From the NCBI GenBank assembly GCA_000149265.1, contig CH003041.1, forward strand, positions 590,204 through 654,203: a DNA stretch of 64,000 bases, read 5' to 3'. The notes beneath the pieces were generated by a model, which did not search any database, had not been told where the DNA came from, and saw only the letters and a program-made list of their open reading frames with translations. Position 1 is the first letter of the stretch. The number at the start of each line of letters is the position of its first letter. The translations under genes and the position numbers were made by a program. Shown in pieces: positions 42,501 to 57,500 of this stretch. The DNA comes from Ciona savignyi (taxonomy: Eukaryota > Chordata > Ascidiacea > Phlebobranchia > Cionidae).

Positions 42501-45500
42501 AGGACACAATTAACTATTTAGCGACCAGTTTTGAACCTGCAACCCTTCGGCTGAAAGGCGACGCAGTAATCCACCAGACTAACCCGTTGAACAACCTCAA
42601 ATACAGTCATATTATTTAATAAAAGATCTATTGCGGTATGTAACATATGATAAATATACTGTTCATGTACTCAGCCATTAATTCACAGTGTTGAAGCAAT
42701 GTACGATAAAGTGTCTCGCTCTCATCATATGCTACAGATCACAATAGATCCTTCATAAAATAATCTGGCCACCAGTGGCTGGTTTTGAACCAACAACACC
42801 TTGATTGTTGGTGCATTGTCTAAATACTTAACCAACTGGTTAATTACCGATGCATCTGTAACTGATATAAAATGTGCACATTTATTGCGCTAAAATATGT
42901 TTCTCATCTACACAATTTTCCCTTTTTATGGTTGTCTTTTTATACACACTTTTTAAAAGGTAACTAGTTTATAAACACTTTTGACAAACAAATATTTTCT
43001 TTTATTAATCATGTCCTATTTTATCTTAGTCCTAAAACAGCTATCATTCTTTATGCTTTCTTTTTTCTCTGTTGTAAGTGTGTTTTTTAAATAATTTAAA
43101 AGTAAACTAATGAGAAACGATATTGATAATTAATAATTATATACTTTCATTACATTCTTGCTAATTATATACTTGTCTTTTCAAATATACAAGTAAAATT
43201 GATAATTATATACTTGTCTTTCATTCTAGGTCGTTGCCAGCCAATCACGCGCTTTTATAATGGTTATGCATCACCGGTTTCTTCATGCTTCACTGAGCAC
43301 ATAACGAGCGGTGAAGCGTGTCATTTCACATGTGCCGACAACTTTCTTCTGATTGGTCCAAATCAGATCACATGTTTAGAAATCGGCGAATGGGATCATA
43401 GCACCCCAACATGCCACAGTACGAACATTATTATTCAAATTTTGACAAAATTTTATTTTTTAACCTAAATTAAAGACATATTTTTTTATCTAAAACGTTT
43501 GATGCTGACTTTGGTTAACATTACAAACACAAAAAAAGGGTCAAGTTTTCAGTTTTTTGGTAAATCCAGTTTTTTGACTAAAATTTCTGTTCTAAGCCTG
43601 CACCTAAGGTTTGTTCTGTAAGTGCCCTATTTTGTAGAGTTTAAGTTAAAAACATATTTTTTATCTAAAAAGATTGATGTTGACTTTGGTAAACATTACA
43701 GATATACCAAAAAAGCGAGTCAAATTTTCAATTTTTCAAGTTTTATGTTTGCACAAATAAACCATCATTAGATTGTTTTTTGTTTATTTATTTTAGTAAA
43801 TGATGACCTGTTACCATACAACCTATAGTAAACTCATTTGCAGGAATATGCGATTGGCCCAAAGTGGAGCATGGCAACCTGACTTGCAACTACCATAACG
43901 AACACGTCGAGCCACCCACTACCCTTACCTGGGGCACAACATGCAGGGTGCAGTGCATAAGGAACTACGCTCTCACCCATAATGCGGCGTTCAGCTGTGA
44001 CAATGAAGGACAATGGACGCCAGGAGTGCCACAGTGTATAGGTACGCTTTGTTCTTTGGCCGGCGATGTCTGAAAGTTAAAATCATAGAATGGGGATAGG
44101 ATAATTATTTTTATCCCTGTGAATGGGAAAACAAAAGTGGTTAACGCATATACAATCGTCAGATTACCTTGCGCTCACCTATGGGTTACCGGAGCTATTG
44201 CAGTGAGTTGTGTATGATTTACACGTTTCTTTAATTTAGTTGAACTCATTAATCCGCTGGGTTTAGGCAATGTCTGTTAAGTGCCTTGCCCAAGGACATA
44301 ACCGACTAGCTAGCTACCTGTTTTGTAGCGGCAACCCTTCGTCTGAAAGGCAACGCACTAGACCATCTGTCGGATTTAAATTTGATTCTCAATTTCATCA
44401 TATTTTTTTGTTCTTGGTTTGGCCACCGAATAATCATTGCCATTGTCAGACATGATAAAAAATGGTAAATGTCATACATATTAAATATCAAATAAACCGT
44501 AATTCTACCTATGTCGACCATGTGCTGGTTGCCGATAATATTAGCAGTGTTTTGTCCTACACCCAGGGAATAAACAGTAATACACCATACTATCATGAGT
44601 TGCAAGTACTGGGCGTGCGTTTTGGTTTTCTTGCTGAGCTAAATAGGTTTAGTACAGACAGGGACAAAACCGACTACTAGCGACCAGTTTCGAACCTGTA
44701 ACCCTTCAGCAGAAAGGCGACACACTAAACCACTAGACTAATCTGCCAGACGTAATTAATCGCTAACCTTTAAACCAACAGAGACAGGAGTGCCGATGTA
44801 TATTTTGCAAACTCTCGGACATTTCTCTGTCTGCTTAGTGGAGCGGAGCAGCAGCAGATTGGTGGTCAAGCTCAGCCAATCTCAATGCCTCATTCACACA
44901 AACTACGCCAGCAACACTTCCTGGAACTGGCTTGGATCTTATAATATACAGTGCGTTATGGTTTTTTAGGATAGGTATATAATGGCTTGGATCTTATAAT
45001 ATACAGTGCGTTATGGTTTTTTAGTATAAGTATATAATAGCTTGGGTCTTATAATATACAGTGCGTTATGTTTTTTTAGGATAGGCATTTGATGGCTTGG
45101 ATCTTTTAATATACAGTGTGTTATGGTTTTTTAGGATAGGCATATAATGGCTTGGGTTGTATAATATACAGTGCGTTGTGGTATTAGGATAGATATTTGA
45201 TTAATTAGCGTATGAAAGCATCTATGATATGGATAATCATCAAGTTTCCTTTAGGTTTTAAGACATCTGCCAGTATCTTACCCAAGAGCAGGAACTACAT
45301 AGTGGGTGGTTTCTATCCACCAACCTTCCAACTTATAGTTTGCTGGCTATCATTAAGCTAATTGCTTAGAAAAATACAAATTTTGTATGCATTGATAATC
45401 ACTTTTGTCACCAGCTTTGTTATAATGGATGCTGTTTTATTCCAATAAATATGGGATGGTCATCAATTTGATTAACTAGTGCCCATATTCAGGTTACTGA

Positions 45501-48500
45501 AACTATTACAGTGTGTTTAATGGGAACGGGTGATGTTTGTGTCTTGACCCAGGAAACAAAAGTCTAGCTAACGACTGGTTTCAATCCCACAACCATTAGT
45601 CTGACTACAGAACGCCTACGCTTCCATTATGGGACTTTATGAAACATTTAAATAAAGTTCGCAGTAAATCATGCACACTTACTGTGGCACTATGTCATCG
45701 ATTATCTAGTGTAGCTGTAAAGTAGCTAGTCCGTTATGTCCTTGGTCATGGCACCTAACAATCTATTGCCTGAACTCAATGGAATGAGGTTCTACCAAAT
45801 TGAAGAAACATTTTAATCAGATATAATACACTGTAATAGCTCAGTTACTCGACGGCGGGCACAGAGCAATTTTACAATTACCCATGTGTTAACACCCCTT
45901 GCATTTTTCAATTCACAAGGATAAGCATAAATATTCTATCTTACTTCAAATGAATACAATTCCTTCACAGAAACTCGCAGTCTGGTTATTGCATGGCTGT
46001 ACGATCAGCGGTAGAAGGGGAAAAGCTGCGCACAGCACCGTGCAACACTGAGGATGCATTGCAACACTGGGATTGCTCGGTTGACAACGCTTTCCAGGTT
46101 GTCCTACGAGGCACACACTTGGCACCAAGTACTTTCTACATGGTCAGTTTTACTGTTTGTTTCATTGCTATGTTATGCATTTTTAGATTGTATTTTTGAG
46201 CGACAGAACTGACCGAAATATTAATATTACCGGAGCTGTTTTAAACCCATGTAGGGTGTAATTTCAAACACACGTAACTTGAAATCAACCTGCAACAATT
46301 AAAGGTCACAGATAGATCGGTAAAATACAACACATAATGTGCTCTAGTTAGTTTGGTAGGTGTAATAATGTGCTGTAATACATTGTCTTAATAAGGGAAA
46401 TTCTCGCTGTATATACATTTTCTAAGTGTGCCTTAAGTGAAATAAGGTTGCACTACGTTAAACAAAATATCATTGAAACCCAGGACGTAGAGTCGGTGGT
46501 GTTGCAGAGTTGGAGTGATGCTCATAGCTACTTCTCCACCTTCGATCTTATCACGCTCTCATCATCCAGTATCTGCTCCCGGAGACCTGGAGGTGATTCT
46601 TCATGTTTTTCTTTCATGGTTTCAAGAGGATTTGGGGGTTGACTGTGATCCCGGTGGTATAGATTTGTGTTGTAATCAAGTTTTAACTGAACCGTTCGCT
46701 TGTTAGTCGCTTGTGGTCTTGGGTACTGCACTTAACGAACATTGCACGAACCCAGCGTATTAATGGTTTTTTTAATTAAAGGAACCTGTAAATCATGCAC
46801 AACACACTCCAATGGCTGCAGTAATCCGATGATGGGCGCGAGGTGATTTGACCATTACCCATGTATTAACCCCCTTGGGTTTCCCATTCACGGAGATAAA
46901 CATGAAAATCCTATACTGATAAGCCATACTTTTTCATTTGTATCACAATTCAATTCTTATATCTGTCTGTATTTCTATTTCCCTGTCGTATATTTTCCTT
47001 GTTAAGCATATGACATACTTACACCGATGTATATAGGGTATGATATTAATTGTGTATCCCTGTGAATGGGAAATGCAAAGGGAATCATCAAACGTGATCA
47101 TAAAGTTAAGTTGTGGCCACCACTAAGTAACAAAGCTATTTCAGTTATTTATATATGTTTATTTATATATGTTTGACGTTTTTGCTTATTATTATTTATA
47201 TATGTTTGACGTTTTTGCTTTTTTAACTCCCCTTGGTTCAGGCAATATTCTTGGTGCCTTTTCCAAAAACACAATCAAGTAACCAGCGGATGGCTTTAAT
47301 CCCACAACCTTTTTGCTAACAGTCAATGATCCAACCAATCGAGCTAGCCGACAAAACCAAGGCTAACTATGTTTATTTCAGGAATATGTCCCCCACTCCA
47401 CAATATTGTTGATGGCAAAATTGAGCCGTTTGAATGTCAGTCTGACAATGTAGTAGCTGGTCAGCAATGCTCATATGAATGTGAAGATGAACTGGCCTAT
47501 CTATCAGGCTCCACATACACCATTTGCATGGGGAATGGTTTGTGGTCTAGTCCACCACCAAAATGTATAAGTAAGTTCTTTTTCATCATTTTTTCAGATT
47601 AGATAAGATAGGATATTTATGTTTATCACTGTAAATGGAAAAACGTAAAGTTTGTTAACACATGAGCAATCATTAGATCACCTCGCGCCTCCCATCGGGT
47701 CACTGGAGCTGTTGTCCTGTGTTGTGTATACTTCAGACTTTCCTTAAATTTTGGTAGAACCCATTATTCCTCTAGATTCAGCAAATGTCTGGTAAGTGCC
47801 TTGTCCAAAAACACAATCAAGCCAGTGAACATTTTTCGAACCTGCAACCCTTCTGCTGAAAATCGTCGCACCAACCCACTATGCTAATCGGTCCAACTAT
47901 CCTATCATATTTGTTATTTTTTTAATTGATTTTGCATTGTTAAGCCTAGAATCTCATTCAGTTCTTTACTACCTTGGTATATAACTCCCTTTGCCTTTCA
48001 CCCCACCTTTTAGCATATGTTGTCTAATTTTAAGTCACACCATCCTTTATCACCCATGAGCAGAATCGTGTGGGCCACTATCCGACCTTCCATCACTCCC
48101 CGATGGAACATACTACACTGAAGCTGAATGTATATTTGATGCTTCACCGATCGGGAGGTCATGTGACGCGCTATGCATGAGCGGGTATGAGATGGTGGGA
48201 AATGCAACAAGGGAGTGCCTTGCTACGGGCTCTTGGTCGCCTGCTAAATACAAATGTGAACGTAAGCTTAAAATGTTGTTATTTATTTTATGCATTGCTG
48301 TATACTGGCAACCTGCTTTTTATTACCAACCAGGTAAAGATAGCATCGGGTAATGGAAAAACAACTGTGTCTACTGTTTTAACTTGGCCAAAATGTTGAT
48401 TTTTTATGTCCGGTAAAACAATGTTCTTAATAGTTGGTTTTAGCCAGCTGTGATGGTTTTGGTAGGCAAAGCATTTGTGAACTTAGTCTAAACCCAGTGC

Positions 48501-51500
48501 GTTGGTCGGTTGAACAAAAACAATATCTCCATCGTAATGAACACACAGCAATAACTCTAGCAAGCTGACTGTGACATGATTATAGGATTTTCATGTTTAT
48601 CCCGTGAATAAGAAAACCAAGCGGGTTAAACACACGGGCAATCGTCAGATCACCTCGCTATTGCAGTGTGTTGTGTATGATTCACAGGTTACTTCAATTT
48701 GGTGGATCCCATCAATCCACTGGGTTTGGGCAATTTCCGTTAAATGCTTTGCCCAAGGACACAACCGACTAGATAGCGACCAGTTTTAAGTCTGCAACCT
48801 TTTGTTTGAAAGATGTTACACTAAACCACCAGACTAACCAGTCTAAGACAACTATCTATGTGGATAAACATGGGTATCCTATATCCTTCACCTATACCTT
48901 GCTGTGATTTGCAGGCACGTGTCCATCTATATTCGGCTTGTTACATGGAATAGTTGAGCCAATACCATGCAGATCAGGAGAATGCAAATTTACATGCCGT
49001 CCAGGTTACGTGCTTGTGGGTGCGGATTCATACAGTGTACATTGTCTGGATGATGGGAAATGGGATAATATTCTACCAAAATGCATAAGTGAGTGTTGTA
49101 GAATTTAGTACAGTGTAACCCTAATGATCAGACTGTGGAATTGTTATCAAAGGGTTTTGTGGGGAGTCGTTTTTGTTACACCTTATACATTATCATTTTT
49201 TATATTGTTGGGTCCCACCACTGCACCTCATATTAATGGTATTTGTGTTATTTCTGGTGAGTTTTACCGTTTAGGTCGTTTTGCACCTATGAACCACTTT
49301 TCTTATTAATTATGCAAACTTTAATCTACCTTATTATGCTAAGAAGAGTAATAAAACAAGAAAAATAAAATCCAAAATGACTTTCAGGAGACCCTCAGTT
49401 CCAGATTATCCTTTTGGAGCCGAATTCCCAGGTTGAAATGTGCCTCACTGTGCCCCCTGGTGCCACCGGCGCCATGTTGAAGTCAATATGCAGTCGTGTG
49501 GAGGCGTATGACGGGTCGCAGCTGTTCAAATGGAGCGAATCTGGAGCTGTGATAGTAAACCCGGCCTCTGGGATGTGTCTTCGTGGGAACTTTGAAAAGT
49601 GGGGAAATGTAAGTTTACGATTTATTTAATCCTTCGTCCAACCGCATAGCTGGGTGTATTTGTGCGTTGCCTTTTACCCGAAGGGTTGCAGGTTTAAAAC
49701 TGTTCGCTATATATTCAGTTCTGTCCTGGAAACTTAACGGACATTGCTTAAACCAAGCCGTTTAATGGGTTTTACCAAATTAAAGAAACGTTTGAATCAT
49801 ACACAACACTGCAATAGCTCCAGTACGACATGAATATCCTATTCTATAACACGGGTAATACAACCACATTATCTTGAGCTCACAATATCTATTGTGGCAT
49901 AAAGTAAACTGTGATTCACACAGTAATAATAATGCGTGGCCCAACTTTTGGAAATTACCTTGTGGAAGACCACACACACAAAACAGGTTATTTTAAACAC
50001 AAGTTCCCTAATTGCAGTTATTGGGCTACTTTAATGTGCAAAACAGTAGTAATTTTGTGACGAAAAAATATTTTGATGTTTGAACTAGGATAGGATAGGA
50101 TATTTATGTTTATCCCCTTGAATAGGAAAACCAAGGGGGCCCACCGTCTGGTTACCAGAGCTATTGCGGTGTGTTGTGTATGATTCAAACGTTCCTTCAA
50201 TTTAGTAGAATCCATCAATCTGCTGGGTTCAGGCAAGATCCATTAAGTGCCTTGCCCAAGAACACAAACGACTAGCTAGGAACCAGTTTCGAACCTTCAA
50301 CCTTTTAGTTAAAAGGCATTGCATTAAACCACCAGACTAAGATTTCAACATCTACCCATCAGGTCACGATGGAAACTTGCTGGGAGCTTGAGAACCAACA
50401 GCAGTGGGACTGTGGCTCTTATCCTGGCGTGCATGACAATGCGTTGAGGCTGCAAGACACAAGTATTCAACATTACTAAAGTATAAATAGAGTAACAGGA
50501 CTTTCTCACAGTCAGAGCTATTGCAGTGGGTGGTATATGAGTTTTACATAAGAAATCTTTAAAATGTAAGTAGGGACCAATGTACAATATGCGTTAAAAT
50601 TGTTTTGTTTCTTTAAATTAAAAAATTGTTTAAAGTTTTATTTAAATAAAAAACTGTTATAAAGTTTCTCTTAAACCATCCCCTTAATCAGTTTATTATT
50701 ATTGCCAGTGTTTGTACCTTATTTCCCACCCACCCACTAAAATCCTTCCAACCAGCTTACTTCTTGGATTTCGGCTGCTCTTTAGATGGCTACAGCTCAT
50801 CTGTAGAAGGGGATTCCCCTTTAAGAGAGGTTGTCATGGAAACCGATTACTTTATGACATCACAGTGGATAGCACGGCACTATTATGGACAAGGTAAGCT
50901 GTTGTGAATGGTAATTTACTATTTTTCTTGTAAAAGTTAGGTTATTGTGATGGTTAAAAGTGCTGTAGAGAATCGTATAGTGGCAGTTTTTATTTTCCGG
51001 TCATTCAACACAAACTTTTATACTTTGCGTCTTGGCACAAAAGACGCCAGCGCGCCATTAAATTAAAAGCAATTAAGTCAAATAATAAACAAAGCAATGA
51101 AAAAAACAAAAAATAAAAATAAACGTTGGAGTGCTTTGTCATGATGAAATATGCATGTTGCTTTTAATATGTACCCTGACTGGCAATTTTATTTATGGGA
51201 TAGGATAGGATAATTATTTTTATCCCTTTAAATGGGAAAACTAAGAAAGTTAACACATAGGCAATCGTAAGATCACCGTCAGGATACCAGAGCTGTTGTT
51301 GTATGTTGTATATTTAAATAGACATGTTTCTTTAATTAGTAGAACCCATTAATCCGGGTTAAGGCAATCTCTGTTAAGTGCCTTGCCCAAGGACACAACC
51401 GATTGGCTAGCGACCAGTTTAGGACCAGCAGCCTTTCGGTTGAAAGGCGTCGCACTAAACCACCAGACTAACCGGCCGGACAATCTTTGTACAATCTTGA

Positions 51501-54500
51501 TCTATAAATCATCTAACACTCATTCAGGCACTATATGTTCTATGAGGAAGACCAGGCAGTGTCCACCATTCCAAAGCATAGCAAATAGTGTCGTGTCACC
51601 TGCCACCTGCCTGACTCACAGCGCGATTGTGAAGGTACATAGTCCTGCATGGTGGTCTAAATCGCTACTTGTTCAATATAACTTGCCACATTGCCTAAAT
51701 GATTTGGGAGAATTATTTGTACAATTTCAGAAGCTGATTGCTTCTGGCTAAGAGGTCAGATGGGGCAACACTAATACAAGGAAAACTAACTCTTCCAATG
51801 CTAATCTTAACTCAAGCTATCCCCATCCTTAACCGTCTTCCCACACTAACATTATATTTTCAGTTTTTTGTTTTGTATTTTGTCCAACACACTACAATAA
51901 CTCCGCTAACCCCACTTACTGTAGGGTCTGGTGTGTCAAGTTAAATGCGATTCCGGCTACACCCAACTACACACCGATCGCTCGGTTTGTTTGAATGATG
52001 GAACATGGTCGACTCCTATCCCTGTCTGTACAGGTTTATCTTTATTTATTTTAGATTAAATATATGGGACATTCATATTTTTATCCCCATAAATGAGATG
52101 TGCAAAGGTTGCTTTATCTTTATTTACTTTAGATTAAATTAAGAAAGGTATTCCATATTTTACAGAGGTTATTAACGGCTCAAAATTCACACAAAAAATG
52201 TAAAATACTCGCGCAATTGATTATTACAGCAATGTAGGACATGGTTATAGTCTACTAGGATTTTTCACGCTCAATTAGGCCTGAAAACCTGTACATATTA
52301 AAACAAGAAATAAAATTAACTCAATTTTTCGACAATAACCAAACTTAGAATCACACAATCCATGGGGCAGTTTGATTATCATGTTTAAAATCCTAATGAT
52401 TAGCTTCACGATTTAGTACCTGAAGTCAGTGGAATAATAAATTCCACTAAATTAAAGGAATGTCTGAATTATACACAACACACTACAATAGCTTCGATAA
52501 CTGGACAGTCATGAGGTAATCCAACGATTTAAGGATGTTAACACACATTTTTCCTATTTACAGGAATAAACATAAATATATCCTATCCTATAAACATACC
52601 CGTGAAGTATGCAAAATAAAGATTTTATATTATATTGGCTTTTTATTCAAAATAACCAAACTGTCCATCCAATTCAGGCATATACCAGTGTCCTGAGCTA
52701 CCACCACTTGACCAGATGTTGATGGTTGAACCATCCCTCTGTACTGGTGCGTCTGTAACTGAGGGCGTGGTGTGTTCATTCAAATGCGCCGACAACTACA
52801 AACTGCAAGGCCAGCAGACTATTCAATGCCGTACAGCAGGTAAGCTTTCTAGTAGCAGTTACTCCCAAAAATTGATATATGTGCCCCGATTCTTTTATTT
52901 GTCTGGGGGGATCGACTATTTTTTCCTCATTTTCATCTCTGAATAAAATCAAAAATGCCAAAAAGTCATTTTATCGAAAAATAGTTTTTGAAATAGCTGA
53001 ATAACTTTTTAATTGGTTCAGGTAAAACCACAATGGGTTTGTTGCTAATACAGTTTTTGAATGTAAGTCAGTTCATGTATCTGCCGTATTAACCATTCGG
53101 CCACACAACCTTACATAATCTCTTTTTTTCTTTTTTTTACCGAGTCAAATTTTGAACCCATGATGGGCTTGTCACTTGGACCGATTTTGTTTAGGTCGGT
53201 ATATGTATAGGTCAGTACATGTATCGGCCGCATTAACCATTCGGCCGCACCACCGTACAGAATCACTTTACTGTATTGGCTTCTCAGAATGTCTTCTACC
53301 ATCACCTAGTGGCATGGACAAAAAAATAAAACCATTGGATTGCTTATTTTTTTACTGCGATTTTGTTATTATTTTGAGTATTATGCTCCAAATTGCACAT
53401 ATCTTGTCCAGGCTTTTGGAAAGTTAAGACTTTATAGTCAACCAGCCGAATGCCTACAACCACAGTTTGATTAGTTAATTAGAGTACGAATATGAAGCAG
53501 TTTGGAAAATAGTTTTGAGCAATTTAAGATTAAATTTAAATCTGGTAGATTTGTCAAGTTTGTGATGCCTTACCTAAACTAAACTTTAAGGCCCACTTTC
53601 CTGGTCCTAGTGTGTCACCATGGACCACTAATGTAACGAACTCCACAGGTGTATGGTCATGGGTGCCTCCTTCCTGTACTTCGCTCTGCGAGGGGATCCC
53701 ATACGTCTCCCGGGTCACAGTGTGGCCCCTTTCCTGCCATGCCCCCAACAATAACCCCGGGACCACATGCTCGGTGTCCTGTGAACCCATGTTTCGCATG
53801 ATCGGCTCGGAGAAAAGAACTTGTAAAGACAACGGGTTATGGTCGGGCACTGATGCAATGTGTGTTGGTAAGCAGGTTCAAGTTAAAATTAATTTTGTTT
53901 TATTTTTTTCGTTATAATGGTAAAGATCGTTTATCATTGGGTTAGGATAGAATAGGATATTTATGTTTATCCCCGTGAATGGGAAAACCAAGGGGGTTAT
54001 CACACAGGCAATCGTCAGAAATCTTCGTGCCCACCGTCTCTTACCGAAGCTATTGCAGTGTGTTGTGTATGATTCCAATGTTTATTTAATTTAGTAGAAA
54101 CCATTTTGATATAGAGGTGTACTTCTTCCCTTACCATATACTGATTTAACCATTTAGCTTAATTTGTCTGATGTTATCCTATCCTTAAGATTTTTTTTCT
54201 TTTGTTGGAGGGGCTAAGTTTTGTGTCCTGGATGGTCCTGTCTCCAAGTCGGTTTTTTTTATATTTCTATATATGAATCGGTCGCTATGGCCATTTGGCC
54301 ACATGACTGTCCTCAACCCCAATCTTTTTTTTATCCAGCCAAGTTTCGAACCTATGATGGGCTCGTCACGAGGGCTGTTTTTTTGAGAATCAGTATATGT
54401 ATCAGTCGCGTTAACCATTCGGCTACACGTCCGTTCCTCAACCCCAATTTTTCCCCAGTATATTGCTCTGCCCTCTCTCTCCCTTCCAGTGGAAATGTTT

Positions 54501-57500
54501 ACCCCGATCGCTGTAAACTGTCGGAGAATTTTGAGGGAAATTCCTGCAATTTCAGGTTTGTATTAGGGCCATATAAATCATGCAAACACTGACCATGCCA
54601 GTGAATCTGGACTTGCAAATATGATGATGATTTGTTCATAGTTGTCAGAACATGTGGAGATCTCTTGTGCTCATTACAGTACTTGATAAAGCCTTTTTTA
54701 TCAGAATAGAAAAATAAGGGTGGCGTTGTGACAAGGCTATATAAGCTACCCTTTTGCACGGTATGAGATTACTGGAGCTATTATAGTATATCAAAATACG
54801 CTGCTTTTAGTTTTTTCAAATAATATTCTACCGAGTTTAGCATCGTTCGTTAAGTGCCTCATCCAAGGATAAAACTGACAAATGTAATACAGTCCAATAT
54901 GCTGTTACTTAATCCAGCCAAATAACTCACTTCTCCAAGCTTCAGTTAATGAATCAGCATCATGTGTGGAATCACACTGTAATAGCTGATGTAACTTGAT
55001 ATAGGATAGGAATTCATCTAACTTGGAATAACATATATTCCCTGTTAATGGGAAAACGCAAAGGGCATTTACATACGGGCAACCGTGAGATTACCTTGTG
55101 CCCACTGTCGGGTTACCAAAGCTATTTCAGTGTGTTTCCTATGATTCAGATGTTTCCTTTTATTTTATAGAACCCATTATTCAGGCAATGTCCTTATGTG
55201 CCTTGCCCAAAAACACAACCGACCAGCCAGCGACTAGTTTCGTACCTGCAACCCTTCGACTGAAAGGCAACGCACTAAAGTAAGCTAATTTGTCGGACTT
55301 GTTTTTGTCATTTGACATACTTTGCCATTCTAGGTGCAAATTCCAATCATGCTATAAATTAACCATCACAATAGTTGTAAAGCGATCACAATAGTTGTAA
55401 AGTCCCTACAGCTTATTTTGTCCATAATATTAACATGCTGCCCACTGTAATGTCATAAAATAATCGGTTTCTATGACTAATTGCTATTAATTTTAGTTAT
55501 TATCGTATCAACCATATCTGTGTAAACCACTCCACAGCAACATGGCAACCTCTACTAATGTAGCAGGTAACAATGCACTTACAGGGTGTTGACCAAACAA
55601 AGAATAATTTATAATTGTGTAGTACAAAAGGACTTTTCAAACTTTTGAGCTCGTAACCCCTTTTAATTTGAGAAAATTTTCTGCAACCCTTTTTCGCATT
55701 TAAAATCCTAAACTGTTTGAAATATACGCAATAGTTATTGTAGTGTTTGTGAAATTGATACTCTTTACGACCCCCAGTTTGAAAAGCCCTGTATTACAGA
55801 ACACTACAATAACTCTGATAACCATAAAATCAGATTAGTTTTGGAGTTACACCCCCATTGACATGTGTTCAGATGCAACGATGGTTTCGTGTTGATTGGA
55901 AACTCTGAGGTTATCTGCACCAATGGTTCATGGGACAGGGAATCCCCCCAATGTGTTTCCATGTCATTTTGCGCTCGGATCAATGCTGAGAACGTTGGCA
56001 TAAAAGAAGTCATTTATCAGTATTTGTAAGTTCATTATTTCCAAAGTATTAAGCTTGATCCTTATTGAATATTTAAAAAGCAGAAGTATTGAAGAAAAAT
56101 ATTTGAAGAGAAATATTATTTATCCGACCGGTTAGATGTTTTAGTGCGATGCATTTTAAACGAAAGGTTGCAGGTTGAAAACTGGTTGCCAACTAGTCGG
56201 TTGTGTCCTTGGGCAAGGTGCTTAACGGACATTGTCTAAAGCTCTAAACCAAGCAAAATTATGGGTTCTACTAAATTCAAGGAACGTGTGTATCATATAC
56301 AACACACTGCAATAGCTCCGATCACCCAACTTTGGGGTGAGGTAACCATTGCCCGTGTGTTAAACCCTTGGTTTTCCCAATCACAAATAAATATGAATAT
56401 CCTATCCTATTTTCTGTGATTATATTTTGTAGTTTACTTTTACTTGAGATTTGTTCTGAAATTTTGTGAAATTTCAAACTAGTTTTTAATTTAAGTTTGT
56501 TCTGCAAACAGGGGAAATATGATACAGTTTTAGTGCTTTGGATTTTCATGTTTTGCCCATAACAGTAGTTTATTTCGCTTGCCCAAAGTCACAAACGATT
56601 TCCATGCACTATAGTCGAAAGAGGATTTATTCACATTTGTTCCATGCAAGGGGCGTTATCACACAGGCAATCGTAAATGCCCACTTTCAGGTTAAAGGGC
56701 AATTGCAGTGTGTTGTATATGATCTGGAATTTCCTACAACTGATAGTTTAAACGTCCACTTCAAAGTTTAAGGCATCTTCCAAAAGGTTAGGTCACTAGA
56801 ATCACATGTGATATCCCAACATTTCCCACAGGGTAAAAGACATAGCTATAGGCAACGGTACCCAGGTGACGGTGGTATGTGATGATGGGTTCATACTACA
56901 TGGCCCACAAGTACGAACCTGCCTCAATAATGGGCAGTGGGAACATGGGAACCCATATTGTGTTGGTAAGTGTCAATCTGTGTCTGATTGGTGTTTTTAA
57001 TGGATATGTTAGGATAGAATATTCGTGTTTTTCCCTGTGACTGGGAAAACCAAGAAGGTTAACACACGGGCAATCGTCAGATTACCTCGCGCCCATCGTT
57101 GGGTTACCGAAGCTATTGCAGTGTGTAGTGTATGATTTATTTGTTCCTTTAATTAATTAGAACCCATTAATTCCCTGGGTTCAGACAATGTCCATTAAGT
57201 GCCTCTATCAAGGGCACAACTGACTATTTAGTGTTTCACGCCTGCAACCATTAGGCTGAAAAAACGAACTAACCCACACGACTAATGTATATAAACGCAA
57301 TCCTAGCCATTGTCAAAGCAAATATTTTTTGGCAAATCAATTAAACTAACCACCCAACACTTAATGTCTTATGCTATGTATCAGGAGATGGCTCACCTTA
57401 TACCCATTCTAACTATCTGTAACAAGCAAAACAAGCACTTAAATTTACTAGCGTCTTTGTTTGCGTTTTGCCCAATGTGCCTTTTTCTTAAATTATATTT

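Noticed and set aside
53140-53262. tRNA gene
   Set aside because: Box A and box B are present but the arms do not fold and the same sequence recurs elsewhere, so it is a tRNA-derived repeat.
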